A stretch of DNA of 64,000 nt from Streptomyces umbrinus (GTDB lineage: Bacteria > Actinomycetota > Actinomycetes > Streptomycetales > Streptomycetaceae). Position 1 is the stretch's first letter. Each line of letters opens with the position of its first letter. Of the stretch, positions 40,943 through 50,168 are shown piece by piece. The notes under the pieces are model-generated. The model had not been told where the DNA came from. It worked only from the letters and a program-made list of their open reading frames with translations, and made no database searches. A program made the translations under genes and the position numbers. Location: positions 6,262,001-6,326,000 of the forward strand of contig NZ_JAUSZI010000002.1 of NCBI RefSeq assembly GCF_030817415.1, given 5' to 3'.

Positions 40943-41175
40943 CGGAACCTCCGGGAAGGGCAGGAACGAGGTGGGCCAGAGTCGGCGATGTCGTGACTCT
41001 AGAGCCGGAAAACCCGAGGTCAGCCGCTATGGAGCTATGTGACGGCGACTGGTGAGGAACGGTCATGGTCCGGTCACATTCGCCGGACGGAGCGGTCATG
41101 GTCCGCTGTGAGCATCCTTTGCGACCCCGCGAAAAGGCCCGCGAAAAGGCCCGGGGAGAAGGAGAGGAACGGACT

Positions 41176-42402
41176 GTGTCAGCGCTGCTCGTGCCGCCCA
41201 GCCGCGTGCCCCAGCCACGGAACCCGGGCGTGGCCCTGCGAACCATCACCGCGGAGACGTACCGCGCCTTCCTCGCGTCCCCCGCCGGCGCCGCCCTCGG
41301 CGCCGGATTCCTCCAGTGCCCGTCCTGGGCCGACGTCAAGGAGGGCTGGCGCGCCCAACTGCTCGGCTGGGGGCCGGATCCAGAGGCGGGCCAACTGACC
41401 GGCGTGGCCCTGGTGTTGCTGCGGCAGTTTCCCGGCACACGGAAGTACTTCGCCTACCTTCCCGAAGGGCCCGTCGCCGACTGGAACGACCCCGACGTCG
41501 ACGCCTGGCTCGGCCCGCTCCTCGAACACCTGCGCCGCGCGGGCGCCTTCGCCGTGCGCATCGGTCCGTCGCCCGCCTACCGGCGCTGGGACGCCGCCCT
41601 GCTCAAGCCGCTCACCGGCCCCGGCCGACGCCTGGGCGACGTACTCGCCAGTGAGGTCGACCCGCTCGGCACCGCCGTCGCCGAGCGGCTGCGGGCCCGG
41701 GGCTGGCGCCGCTGCGGCGGTGACGGCACCGGAGGGGAGGAGACCAGAGGGGGCGGGACCGGTGGGGACGGGGACGCCCAGCCCCGGCACGTCTTCCAGG
41801 TGCCACTCGCCGGACGCACCGCCGAGGACCTGTGGTCCGGGCTCAACCAGGAGTGGCGACGCAATGTGCGCCGGGCCCGGAAGGAGGGCGTGGAGGTGGT
41901 GGTGGGCAGTGCGGCGGAACTCCCGGAGTTCTACCGGCTGTTGGGCATCACCGAGCGACGCGACGGGTTCCGGCTCGGCCGCTCGCTCGCTTACTACGAG
42001 CGTCAGTACGCGGTGCTCAACGCCGAGGAACCGGGCCGGATGAAGCTGTACCTCACCCGGCACCGGGGCGAGATCCTCGCCGCCCACACGATGATCACGG
42101 TGGGCCGCCGGGTCTGGTACCAGACCGGTGCCTCGGCCGACCACCGTCGCGAGGTCCGGCCCTCCAATGCCCTGCAGTGGCGGATGCTGCTGGACGCCCA
42201 CGCTCTGGGCGCAGACGTCTACGACATGCGCGGGGTACCCTCCACTCTCGATCCTGAGGAACGTACGTACGGACTGCTGCGGTGGAAGCTCGGCACCGGC
42301 GGGCAGGTCGTCGAGACGTTGGGGGAGTGGGAGAGAGCATTGGGCGGCGGTGCCAACCACGCGCTTCACCGCGCCTTCCAGGCGTACCTGAACCGCCGAT
42401 GA
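41176..42402 (+). CDS. FemX/FemAB-like aminoacyltransferase
   Basis: The 408-residue enzyme belongs to the FemABX family, which adds amino acids from aminoacyl-tRNA to the peptidoglycan precursor. Two GNAT-like halves are visible. The first includes FLQCPSWADVKEGW and AYLPEGPVADW; the second includes NVRRARKEGVEV, EFYRLLGITERRDGF, and YDMRGVPSTLDPEERTYGLL near the end, typical of FemX. A Gly-rich loop (about 185-205) separates the halves. The GTG at 41176 follows GGAGAGGAAC. The stop overlaps the MurJ start by ATGA, linking bridge synthesis to lipid II transport. Confidence 0.9.
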   Translation: MSALLVPPSRVPQPRNPGVALRTITAETYRAFLASPAGAALGAGFLQCPSWADVKEGWRAQLLGWGPDPEAGQLTGVALVLLRQFPGTRKYFAYLPEGPVADWNDPDVDAWLGPLLEHLRRAGAFAVRIGPSPAYRRWDAALLKPLTGPGRRLGDVLASEVDPLGTAVAERLRARGWRRCGGDGTGGEETRGGGTGGDGDAQPRHVFQVPLAGRTAEDLWSGLNQEWRRNVRRARKEGVEVVVGSAAELPEFYRLLGITERRDGFRLGRSLAYYERQYAVLNAEEPGRMKLYLTRHRGEILAAHTMITVGRRVWYQTGASADHRREVRPSNALQWRMLLDAHALGADVYDMRGVPSTLDPEERTYGLLRWKLGTGGQVVETLGEWERALGGGANHALHRAFQAYLNRR

Positions 42403-44084
42403 AGCAGACGACACCGACGGCCCCGACCACCACCCCACCGGTGAAGACGGCGGCCCGCGGCAGTGCCGTCATGGCCGCCGGGTCCGTCGTCTCCCGGGCC
42501 ACCGGCTTCGCCCGCTCCGCCGTGGTCGCGGCGGCGCTCGGCACCATCGGGCCGGTCGCCGACGGATACGCGGTCGGCAACGCCCTGCCCACCATCGTCT
42601 ACATGCTGCTCCTCGGCGGCGCGCTGAACGCCGTCTTCGTGCCCGAGCTGGTCAAGGCCGCCAAGGAGCACGACGACGGCGGTGTCGCGTACACCGACCG
42701 GCTCGTCACGGTCTGCGTCGTCGCCCTGCTGGCGATCACCGCGACCGCGGTGTGGGCGGCTCCCGCGATCGTCGACGCGTACACCGACTACACCGGCCCG
42801 CAGGCGGCCATGACCACCGCGCTCGCCCGCTACTGCCTGCCGCAGATCTTCTTCCTCGGACTGTTCACGCTGCTCGGACAAGTCCTCAACGCGCGGGGCA
42901 GGTTCGGCGCGATGATGTGGGCGCCGGTCCTCAACAACCTCGTCGTCATGACCGTGTTCGGTCTGTACCTGGCGCTGGCCATGGGCGGCGGCGACACGCT
43001 CACCGCGACCGGGACCGCCGTGCTCGGCTGGGGCACGACCGCCGGTATCGCCGTCCAGGCACTCGCCCTCCTCCCCGCGCTGCGCGCGGCCCGCTTCCGC
43101 TGGCGCCCCCGCTTCGACTGGCGCGGCAGCGGACTGACCCGCCCGCTGAGAGCGGCCGGCTGGCTGGTGCTCCTCGTCCTGGCCAACCAGGCCGCGTACT
43201 GGGTCACCACCCGCCTTGCCACCACCGCGGGCCTCGACGGCGGCCCCGGATACGGCGCGTACAACAACGCCTATGCCCTGTGGGTCGTACCGCACGGCAT
43301 CATCACGGTCTCCGTGGTGACCGCGCTGATGCCCCGGATGAGCGCGGCCGCCGCCGACGGGGACACCGCCGCCGTGCGCCGCGACGTCTCCCACGCCCTG
43401 CGCGTCTGCGCCTCCGCCGTCGTACCCGCCGCCTGCGCGCTGTTCGCCCTCGCCCAGCCGGTGATGGCCCTCGTCTTCGGGTACGGCAGGACCGGCGCCG
43501 ACGACACGGCCGCCATGGCCGGGATCCTGATGGCCTTCGCGCCGGGACTCGTCGCCCTGTCCGGCCAGTACGTCCTGTCCCGCGCCTTCTACGCGCTCTC
43601 CGACACCCGTACGCCGTTCCTGCTCAACCTCGTGATCGTCGCCCTCAACGCGGGACTGTCCGTGGCCGCCGCGCACCTGCTGCCCGCTCGCTGGGCCGTT
43701 ACGGGCATGGCGGCGGCGTACTCCCTGGCGCTGTGCGTCGGCTGGGCGGTGACCGGCCTGGTGCTGAGCCGCCGGCTCGCCGTCGCACGCCCCCAGCACC
43801 CGTCCGCCGCCGCTCGCCCCCAGCACTCGTCCTCCGTCGTACGCCTCCTGCGCTCGCCTTCCGTCGGCGCCCACGCGCGGCTGCTGCTCGCCGCCGTCCC
43901 CGCCACCGCGCTCGGTCACGTCGCGGCCCAGGGTGCGGTACGGGCAGGAGCCCTGGTCGCCGCAACTGCCGGGGCGGTTGTCGTCGTCCTCGTCTTCGCC
44001 CTGCTCGCCCGTCCACTGCGGCTCGCCGAACTCGTCGCGCTGCTCTCCGGCGTACGCCGCAGACGGACCCGGAACCGGACCTGA
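42399..44084 (+). CDS. murJ: MurJ-type lipid II flippase
   Basis: A 561-residue membrane protein with 14 or more hydrophobic helices. The N-terminus carries the MVF signature AAGSVVSRATGFARSAVVAA, LPTIVYMLLLGGALNAVFVP, and later LGQVLNARGRFGAMMWAPVL and VLSRAFYALSDTRTPFLLNL, all characteristic of the MviN/MurJ family. MurJ flips lipid II across the membrane. Unlike the giant mycobacterial form, there is no kinase-like C-terminal domain. Start ATG overlaps the FemX stop. A Ser/Pro/His-rich loop (ARPQHPSAAARPQHSSSVVR) lies before the last helices. A response-regulator gene starts 36 bp downstream. Confidence 0.94.
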   Translation: MKQTTPTAPTTTPPVKTAARGSAVMAAGSVVSRATGFARSAVVAAALGTIGPVADGYAVGNALPTIVYMLLLGGALNAVFVPELVKAAKEHDDGGVAYTDRLVTVCVVALLAITATAVWAAPAIVDAYTDYTGPQAAMTTALARYCLPQIFFLGLFTLLGQVLNARGRFGAMMWAPVLNNLVVMTVFGLYLALAMGGGDTLTATGTAVLGWGTTAGIAVQALALLPALRAARFRWRPRFDWRGSGLTRPLRAAGWLVLLVLANQAAYWVTTRLATTAGLDGGPGYGAYNNAYALWVVPHGIITVSVVTALMPRMSAAAADGDTAAVRRDVSHALRVCASAVVPAACALFALAQPVMALVFGYGRTGADDTAAMAGILMAFAPGLVALSGQYVLSRAFYALSDTRTPFLLNLVIVALNAGLSVAAAHLLPARWAVTGMAAAYSLALCVGWAVTGLVLSRRLAVARPQHPSAAARPQHSSSVVRLLRSPSVGAHARLLLAAVPATALGHVAAQGAVRAGALVAATAGAVVVVLVFALLARPLRLAELVALLSGVRRRRTRNRT

Positions 44085-44119
44085 ATCCGGACCTGACCTT
44101 CACCGAGGGAGAACTGCCG

Positions 44120-44803
44120 ATGCCCCGCGTGCTCCTCATCGAGGACGACCCCTCCGTACGCGAGGGGGTCGAACTCGGTCTGCGCCGCCGCGGCCACGAG
44201 GTACGGGCGGCCGCGACCGGCGAGGCCGGCCTCGCCGCGATGACCGAATTCCGCCCCGACCTGCTGCTGCTCGACCTGATGCTGCCCGGCATGAACGGCG
44301 TACAGGTCTGCCGGCAGGTCCGCGAGCAGAGCCAGTTGCCGATCATCATGCTCACCGCGCGCGGCGACGACTTCGACGTGGTCATCGGTCTGGAGGCCGG
44401 TGCCGACGACTACATCGTCAAGCCCGCCCGTCCCGAGGTGATCGAGGCCCGGATCCGTGCCGTACTGCGCCGCCTGGACGACAGCGGTCCGGGCCGCCCG
44501 GCCATCGTGGTCTACGGAGAACTCACCGTCGACCGGGTCGGTCTGACCGTCACCAAGGCCGGCCGGCCGCTCGCGCTCGCTCCCTCGGAACTCAAGCTCC
44601 TGCTGCACCTCTCCGCCGCTCCCGAGCAGGTGTTCAGCAGGCAGCAACTCCTTGAGCACGTCTGGGGGCACAGCTTCCACGCCGACGCCCGGCTGGTGGA
44701 CGCGTGCGTGGCCCGGCTGCGCGGCAAGATCGAGGACGAGGTCGGCAGCCCCCGATACGTCCAGACACTGCGGGGCTTCGGCTACCGCTTCGGGCCGCTG
44801 TGA
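44120..44803 (+). CDS. OmpR-type response regulator (AfsQ1/CseB-like)
   Basis: A 227-residue DNA-binding response regulator. The receiver domain has acidic pocket EDD (8-10), phosphoacceptor Asp52 in LLLLDLMLPGM, and Lys101 in DDYIVKPARP. The C-terminal winged helix is of the OmpR/PhoB type (APSELKLLLHLSAAPEQVFS, VDACVARLRGKIE, GFGYRF). The sequence is close to AfsQ1 and CseB, which respond to nutrient or envelope stress. Its stop overlaps the kinase start by GTGA, and a lipoprotein gene follows, an arrangement resembling afsQ1-afsQ2-lipoprotein. GAGGGAGAAC precedes the ATG. Confidence 0.93.
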   Translation: MPRVLLIEDDPSVREGVELGLRRRGHEVRAAATGEAGLAAMTEFRPDLLLLDLMLPGMNGVQVCRQVREQSQLPIIMLTARGDDFDVVIGLEAGADDYIVKPARPEVIEARIRAVLRRLDDSGPGRPAIVVYGELTVDRVGLTVTKAGRPLALAPSELKLLLHLSAAPEQVFSRQQLLEHVWGHSFHADARLVDACVARLRGKIEDEVGSPRYVQTLRGFGYRFGPL

Positions 44804-46299
44804 CAAGACAGGGCGGTACGGCCACCGGAGAACAGCGGGCGCGGGTCAGGGCGTTCGGGTTGCGTACGCGACTGCTGTTCGCGTTCCTGCTGGTCGCCGC
44901 CGTCAGCGCGGGGACGACGGCCGCGCTGACCTACCGCGAGGCCCGCAACGCGCTGCTCGAGACCGCCCAGGACACGGCGGTCACGTCGTTCCGTGACCAC
45001 GTCCAGCAGACAGGTTTCGCGCTGCCTGTGCTGCCAGGGGACGACCTGGACGAACTCCTGCGCAACATCGCCCGCAAGGGCAAGCCGCACCCCTGGGTGG
45101 TGTTCGCCGAGTACGGTTCGGTCCGCGCCTCCTCGGGCGAGAACCCCGTCTCCACCGTCATCACACCCGAACTGCGCCGCGCCGCGCATGCCAACCCCCA
45201 CGGCAGCTTCGAGCGGGTCGTCAAGGACGGCGTCCCCTATCTGACCATCGCCATGCCCATGGTCTTCAAGGCGAGCCCGGACAGCGTGCTGCCCAGTGGC
45301 CTGGTCCTGTACGCCGTCATGCGGATGACCGACGAGCAGGTCAACGTCGACGCCCTCCTCATGGCCGGCCGGGACGGCGCGCTGCCCGGCCTCGCCGTCT
45401 CGCTGATACCCGGCCTGATCGCCGCACGCAGTGTGCTCCGCCCGGTGCGCAAACTGCGCGAGGCGGCCCTGAACATGGGCAGCGGCAGACTCGACACCAG
45501 GATTCCGGTGCGCGGCAGCGACGAACTGGCGGACCTGGCGCACACGTTCAACGAGTCGGCGGGCCAACTGGAGCGTTCCGTACGTGAGTTGCGCGAGGCC
45601 GAGGAACGCGCCCGCCGCTTCGCCTCCGACGTCTCGCACGAACTGCGCACCCCCCTCGCCGGAATGCTCGCCGTCACGGAGGTCCTCGACGAGGACGCGG
45701 ACGGGCTGGACGCCGACACCGCCCGGGCGGTCCGGCTCGTCAGCGCGGAGACCGGGAAGCTCGCCGTGCTCGTCGAGGACCTGATGGAGATCTCCCGCTT
45801 CGACGCCCGCGCGGCCGGGCTGAACGCCGACGAGGTCGACGTGGCCGAGGCCATCCGCAAGACCCTCGACAACCGGCACTGGACCGACGACCGGATCCGC
45901 ACCGAACTCCCCGACGGCATCCGGGCCCGGCTCGACCCGCGTCGCTTCGACGTGGTGATCGCCAACCTGGTCGGCAACGCCCTGCGGCACGGCGGCGCGC
46001 CCGTGACGGTACGCCTGCGCACCGAGGCACGCTCCCCGGGCCCGCCCGTGCTGATCACCGACGTCGTGGACAGCGGACCCGGTATCCGCCCCGAGGCGCT
46101 CCCGCACATCTTCGACCGCTTCTACAAGGCCGACGCGGCCCGTACCCGCTCGGCGGGCAGCGGCCTGGGACTGGCGATCACCCTGGAGAACGTGAAGCTG
46201 CACGGCGGAACGATCCACGCGGGGAACCGCCGCGGGGGCGGTGCCGTCTTCGCCGTCGAGATACCGCTGCATGCGGAAGGGGAGGGGGCCGGCGGATGA
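44800..46299 (+). CDS. Sensor histidine kinase (AfsQ2/CseC-like)
   Basis: A 499-residue sensor kinase. Helix 1 (LLFAFLLVAAVSAGTTAALT, about 24-45), an external sensor domain (about 46-185), helix 2 (LPGLAVSLIPGLIAARSVL, about 195-213), HAMP (RPVRKLREAAL...), a HisKA box with His280 in ASDVSHELRTPL, and a HATPase_c domain with N (VIANLVGNALRHG), DSGPGI, FDRFYKAD and GSGLGLAI. It pairs with the regulator encoded upstream, and is translationally coupled to it by GTGA. The following lipoprotein start overlaps its stop, suggesting that the lipoprotein modulates the sensor. Confidence 0.93.
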   Translation: MTRQGGTATGEQRARVRAFGLRTRLLFAFLLVAAVSAGTTAALTYREARNALLETAQDTAVTSFRDHVQQTGFALPVLPGDDLDELLRNIARKGKPHPWVVFAEYGSVRASSGENPVSTVITPELRRAAHANPHGSFERVVKDGVPYLTIAMPMVFKASPDSVLPSGLVLYAVMRMTDEQVNVDALLMAGRDGALPGLAVSLIPGLIAARSVLRPVRKLREAALNMGSGRLDTRIPVRGSDELADLAHTFNESAGQLERSVRELREAEERARRFASDVSHELRTPLAGMLAVTEVLDEDADGLDADTARAVRLVSAETGKLAVLVEDLMEISRFDARAAGLNADEVDVAEAIRKTLDNRHWTDDRIRTELPDGIRARLDPRRFDVVIANLVGNALRHGGAPVTVRLRTEARSPGPPVLITDVVDSGPGIRPEALPHIFDRFYKADAARTRSAGSGLGLAITLENVKLHGGTIHAGNRRGGGAVFAVEIPLHAEGEGAGG

Positions 46300-46973
46300 G
46301 GCGACGTGTGCCGGCTGCTGCTTTCGCCGTCGCGGCCGTCGTACCGCTGGTACCGCTGCTCGGTGGCTGCGGTATCCAGGAGACCGACGTCATCGAGGCG
46401 GGCGGTCCCGCCAGCTTTCAGGCCTTCTTCGACCGCGAGTACGAGATGCTGCTCTTCTTCCGTTCCCCCGACGGAGGGCTGAACCCCGTGATCCGGTCGA
46501 CCAGGTCCTCGGCCGGGTTCGGCGGCGAATACGACGAGCCGGGCTCCGGGGACCAGAACTCCGGCGACGCGGCGGGACCCGTACCGACGGAGAAGGTCGT
46601 CCTGGCGCTGCTCGCCGGTCCGCGGGCCGGGGACCGGTCCGCCGGCCTGGACACCGCCCTCCCCAAAGCCCGCCCCGGCGCGACCGTCAAGGTCGGCCCT
46701 GCCTCGGAAGGCCGGGTCACGACCCGCCTGCCCCTCGCCCTGAAGGACCTGAACAGCACTGCCCTGCGCCAGCTGACCTGCACCATCGCCTACAGCCAGG
46801 ACCCCGACGGCCAGGTGGTCGTGGAACTGACGGGCCAGGACGGGGCATCGAGTTCCGACACCTGTGGCCTCGCTCCCGGCAGCACCGGCGGCACGGCCGG
46901 CACCGGCAACGAACCCGCGGAGACCGGGACCCGGGCAGGGACCACCTCGCCGCCGCCCGGCGCCTCCGGCTGA
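46296..46973 (+). CDS. Lipoprotein of the two-component operon
   Basis: A 225-residue lipoprotein with lipobox LLGGC (Cys25) after a hydrophobic signal. The mature part has a GerMN-like run (VLALLAGPRAGDRSAGLDTA, LKDLNSTALRQLTCTIAYSQ), followed by a Gly/Thr/Pro-rich disordered tail. In the similar afsQ and sigE/cse operons, a lipoprotein (such as CseA) acts as a brake on the sensor system. That role is inferred here from gene order. The ATG overlaps the kinase stop (ATGA). It converges on the next gene with only seven bases between stops. Confidence 0.85.
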   Translation: MRRRVPAAAFAVAAVVPLVPLLGGCGIQETDVIEAGGPASFQAFFDREYEMLLFFRSPDGGLNPVIRSTRSSAGFGGEYDEPGSGDQNSGDAAGPVPTEKVVLALLAGPRAGDRSAGLDTALPKARPGATVKVGPASEGRVTTRLPLALKDLNSTALRQLTCTIAYSQDPDGQVVVELTGQDGASSSDTCGLAPGSTGGTAGTGNEPAETGTRAGTTSPPPGASG

Positions 46974-46980
46974 GAACGGG

Positions 46981-47805
46981 TCAGTGGTCGTCGGTGATCG
47001 TGGTCGCGATGCCGTTGCTGATCTCGACCTCGGCGGAGAAGCCCTTCTTGGCGGCCGCCTCCAGCTGGGCCTCGGTGCACTCGACGCCGCCCTCGCCGCC
47101 CGGCCCGGTGTTCACGGCGTCGCAGATGTCGTCGTAGCCCATGATCTTGGTGTCGTCGGCGACGAGGAACTGCTGCTCGGTGCCCTTCATGTCGGAGACG
47201 GTGTACTTGCCCGGCGCCAGGTAGGAGACGTTGCCGAACCAGGTTCCGTTGACGCCCTTGCCCTTGTTGACGCCCTCGACGACCGACTCGTCGCGGCCGG
47301 AGGACGAGTCGGAGTCCGACCCGGAGGAGTCGGAACCGGAGCCGGTGTCCTGCTGGGCGGCGCGGCGCTCGGTCACCAGGGTCGCGGAGCCGTTCTTCAT
47401 CTCCACGTCGGCGTTCACGGCACCCTTCTTGAGGGCCGCCTCCAACTGGTCCGGCGTGCACGGCGCGTCCACCTTGGAACCGGCCTCGCCGCATATGGTG
47501 CCGACGCCGTAGACCTCGGTGTCGTCGGCGACCCAGAACTGCTGGTCCTCCTTGCCCGGCACGGACACGATGTACTTGCCCGGGGCGAGATAGGTGACCT
47601 TGCCGTTCTTGAACGAGCCGCTGACGCCCTTGGAGTTCTTGGCGTTCTTGGAGTCCGAGGCCTTCTCGGCGGCCGCCGGGCTTGCGGTGCCCGTCGGGCT
47701 CTTGCCGGACGAGCTGTCGTCCGTGCCGTTCTGACATGCCGTCAGCAGCAGTCCGGCGGTGAGTGCGGCGGTGGCGACGACGGCCTGGCGCAGGCGGCGG
47801 TTCAT
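46981..47805 (-). CDS. Lipoprotein with two internal repeats
   Basis: A 274-residue lipoprotein with lipobox LLTAC at about Cys24. Two copies of a domain of about 85 residues follow. Each has a YLAPGKYxVS strand (TYLAPGKYIVSVPGKEDQQF, SYLAPGKYTVSDMKGTEQQF), a VADDTxxxGxxxIC segment and a final EAALKKG...EMKNG or EAAAKKG...EISNG. They are joined by a Ser/Asp-rich linker (SGSDSSGSDSDSSSG). The duplication arose within the gene. The family is a common extracellular hypothetical of Streptomyces; the YLAPGKY pattern may be a ligand or wall-binding module. ATG at 47805. Confidence 0.82.
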   Translation of the reverse strand: MNRRLRQAVVATAALTAGLLLTACQNGTDDSSSGKSPTGTASPAAAEKASDSKNAKNSKGVSGSFKNGKVTYLAPGKYIVSVPGKEDQQFWVADDTEVYGVGTICGEAGSKVDAPCTPDQLEAALKKGAVNADVEMKNGSATLVTERRAAQQDTGSGSDSSGSDSDSSSGRDESVVEGVNKGKGVNGTWFGNVSYLAPGKYTVSDMKGTEQQFLVADDTKIMGYDDICDAVNTGPGGEGGVECTEAQLEAAAKKGFSAEVEISNGIATTITDDH

Positions 47806-48211
47806 CACGGGAGATTCCTTCCGGGGGCGGGACGGCGGAGAGCCGGTGGCGTGTTCGCCGTTTCCCGCTCTGTGATCACTATGAGGCCTCCCAGGTCCCA
47901 CAGGTCACGCCCGTCCTCGCTTCAGAACAGCGCGGTCACACAGTCGTGACACAGCAACACGGCGGCTGAGTAAGCCAGTTGGCAGACGCCACCTTGTGGT
48001 TGGCCACCGCCCCCTTGTGGTTGGCCGACGCCCCCGTGCGTCGGACCGCGAAGCCCGCCGGAGCCTCACCGTCGATGCCGTGAACCCAGCCCGCTGTGGG
48101 GATTCTGGGCGGGTCCGCGCGAAGTCCGGTGAAGCGGATCACTGCCAAGTTCGGGCTGAGTACACTCCGTGACCTGGCAGGGCGGACAGTTGTGGGGCGA
48201 GGGGTGGCGCG
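47806..48211. other. Divergent gap with 21-bp repeats
   Basis: This 406-bp gap separates the divergent lipoprotein and kinase genes. It contains three 21-bp repeats (listed separately) and presumably both promoters. The minus-strand frame through the repeats reads as a small peptide, but no start codon with a ribosome site was found. Confidence 0.4.
47978..48040. repeat. Three tandem 21-bp repeats
   Basis: Units GTTGGC(A/C)GACGCC... of 21 bp occur at 47978-47998, 47999-48019 and 48020-48040, with CTTGTG at the end of the first two. On the minus strand the frame reads GASANHK, GAVANHK and VASANW; since 21 is divisible by three, a short coding repeat is possible but not supported further. Confidence 0.75.
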
Positions 48212-50167
48212 GTGCTGGTGACGCCGGAGGCCGGGGACAGGATCGCCGACCGGTATCTCTTGCGGGAGCCCATCGGCAGGGGCGGGATGGGCGTCGTCTG
48301 GCTGGCCTGGGACGAGCGGCTGGAGCGGCGGGTCGCGGTCAAGTGCGCACGCCTGGACGACGACCGGGCCACGCGACGGCTCATGGGCGAGGCGCGCAAC
48401 GCCGGGCGGCTGCACCACCCGAACATCGTGGGTGTCTTCGACTTCGTCGACGAGGGCGCCACCTGCTGGATCATCATGGAGTACGTCCCCTCGCGCAGCC
48501 TCGCCCAGATCGTGACGGAGAGCGGCCCGCTCACGCCCGAGGAGGCCGGATCGATCGGCTGCCAGATCGCGGCCGCGCTGGCGAAGTCCCACGACGAGGG
48601 TGTGGTGCACGGCGATGTGACGCCGGAGAACATCCTGGTCACCGACGAAGGCGTGGCGAGACTGACCGACTTCGGGATCTCGCGGGCCCTGTGGAGTGAC
48701 GTCACCCACAGCACGACGGGCAGTGTGCGCGGCAAACCCCGGTATCTGGCCCCGGAGTTGGCCAAGGGGCAGCCCGCGGGCGAGAAGTCCGACGTGTTCT
48801 CCCTGGGTGCCTCCCTGTTCGCGGCGGTCGAGGGCCGGTCGCCGTACGGGGAGGCCGAACACCCCATGGCGTATCTGGCCCGGGCCGTCGAGGGACACAT
48901 CGAGCCCGCGCACCGGGCCGGCCCGCTGGACGAGCCCCTCACCGCCCTGCTGGAGGTGGAGCCCCGGCGTCGGCCCGACGCCGCCAGGGCACAGAAGCTG
49001 CTGACGCGCGCCGCACCCCCGCCCCCGCACATACAGGAGCGGTTGCACGACAGCGGTACGGGGGACCTCGCGTCCCGCACGCTCCGGCTGCCGCGGCTCC
49101 TGCGCCGCCCGGGGGACTACACGCCCTTCATGCTGCAGCCGCCCCGGCCCGTACGCCGACGCCGCCACCACCCCTTGGTGGTCACGGCGGTGGCGCTGGC
49201 CGCGGCGGGCGCGATCACGGCCGGGCTCGTCCTCCTCGGCCCGTGGGCCTCGGACGGCGAGGACGGCAAGGGCGGCCGTGCCGACGCGAAACAGCCGGCC
49301 ACGGCGCGGGCCGGTGCCATCGGCGACGAGCGCACGGCGGACCCCTGCGGGCTGCTCGGCGCGGCCTCGCTGAGCCGCTTCGGCGGCACGGAACTGGACC
49401 CCGACTACGGGGAGATCGACCGGTGCGACGTCCTGGTGCGCAACAACAGCGGTGACGACAACGCGGACGTCCAGGTGAACCTCGACTCGGACAGGGACGA
49501 TTTCGACGGCATCGTGTCCACCCGCCTGGTCGGCAGCCTCACGGTCGTGACGCTCAAGCGTGACGGGAACGCCTGCGAACGGGCGGTCCTGACCACCGAC
49601 GGCAAGCAGATCCGCGTCATCGGGAAGCAGCTCAACAAGGTGTCGCCCGACCCGTGCCAGCTGGCCGACGCCGCCTCCGACCGCGTAGTCGGCGTGCTGG
49701 CCGAGGGCCCGGTCCCCCGCCGTTCGTCGCCGCCGGCCAAGAACTCCCTGGCCAGGCTCGACGCCTGCACGCTGCTCGACGCCACCGAGCTCAAGCGGCT
49801 TCCCGGCGTCGAGGCGGACAACCGCGACGGCGGCTTCGGTTCCTGGAGCTGCGACTGGTCGAGCGACGACGGCAACCGCGAGGTGGAGATCCAGTTCAGC
49901 CGGGACAACTCCCTGGACGCCGACGACGGAAAGCCGGTGAACGTCGCCGGCACGAAGAGCTACGTCATCGCGGACGAGGCCGAGGACGACAGCTGCACCG
50001 TACGGACCCCGCACCGCACCTACCGGAACTCGGTCGGCGACCCCACCACCGAACACTTCCAGCTGACCGTGTACGCCCCGCAGTCGGCCAAGCAACTGTG
50101 CGACACGGCAACGGAGTTCGCGGCGGTCGTCGTACGGAACATCGCGAAGCGACTGCCGGGGGCGTGA
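48212..50167 (+). CDS. Membrane Ser/Thr protein kinase with extracellular sensor domain
   Basis: A 651-residue transmembrane kinase. The kinase domain (about 14-275) has the glycine loop GRGGMGVVW, Lys44 in VAVKCARL, the catalytic loop HGDVTPENIL with Asp135, DFG at 153-155 and APE as LAPELAKG. The catalytic loop has HGD instead of the HRD of most actinobacterial PknB kinases. After a basic region a single helix (LVVTAVALAAAGAITAGLVL, about 328-348) leads to an extracellular region with two Cys-containing DUF3558-like domains (DPCGLLGAASLSRFGG, LDACTLLDATELKRLPG). GTG start at 48212; the following FHA gene begins two bases after the stop. Confidence 0.9.
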   Translation: MLVTPEAGDRIADRYLLREPIGRGGMGVVWLAWDERLERRVAVKCARLDDDRATRRLMGEARNAGRLHHPNIVGVFDFVDEGATCWIIMEYVPSRSLAQIVTESGPLTPEEAGSIGCQIAAALAKSHDEGVVHGDVTPENILVTDEGVARLTDFGISRALWSDVTHSTTGSVRGKPRYLAPELAKGQPAGEKSDVFSLGASLFAAVEGRSPYGEAEHPMAYLARAVEGHIEPAHRAGPLDEPLTALLEVEPRRRPDAARAQKLLTRAAPPPPHIQERLHDSGTGDLASRTLRLPRLLRRPGDYTPFMLQPPRPVRRRRHHPLVVTAVALAAAGAITAGLVLLGPWASDGEDGKGGRADAKQPATARAGAIGDERTADPCGLLGAASLSRFGGTELDPDYGEIDRCDVLVRNNSGDDNADVQVNLDSDRDDFDGIVSTRLVGSLTVVTLKRDGNACERAVLTTDGKQIRVIGKQLNKVSPDPCQLADAASDRVVGVLAEGPVPRRSSPPAKNSLARLDACTLLDATELKRLPGVEADNRDGGFGSWSCDWSSDDGNREVEIQFSRDNSLDADDGKPVNVAGTKSYVIADEAEDDSCTVRTPHRTYRNSVGDPTTEHFQLTVYAPQSAKQLCDTATEFAAVVVRNIAKRLPGA

Positions 50168-50168
50168 C

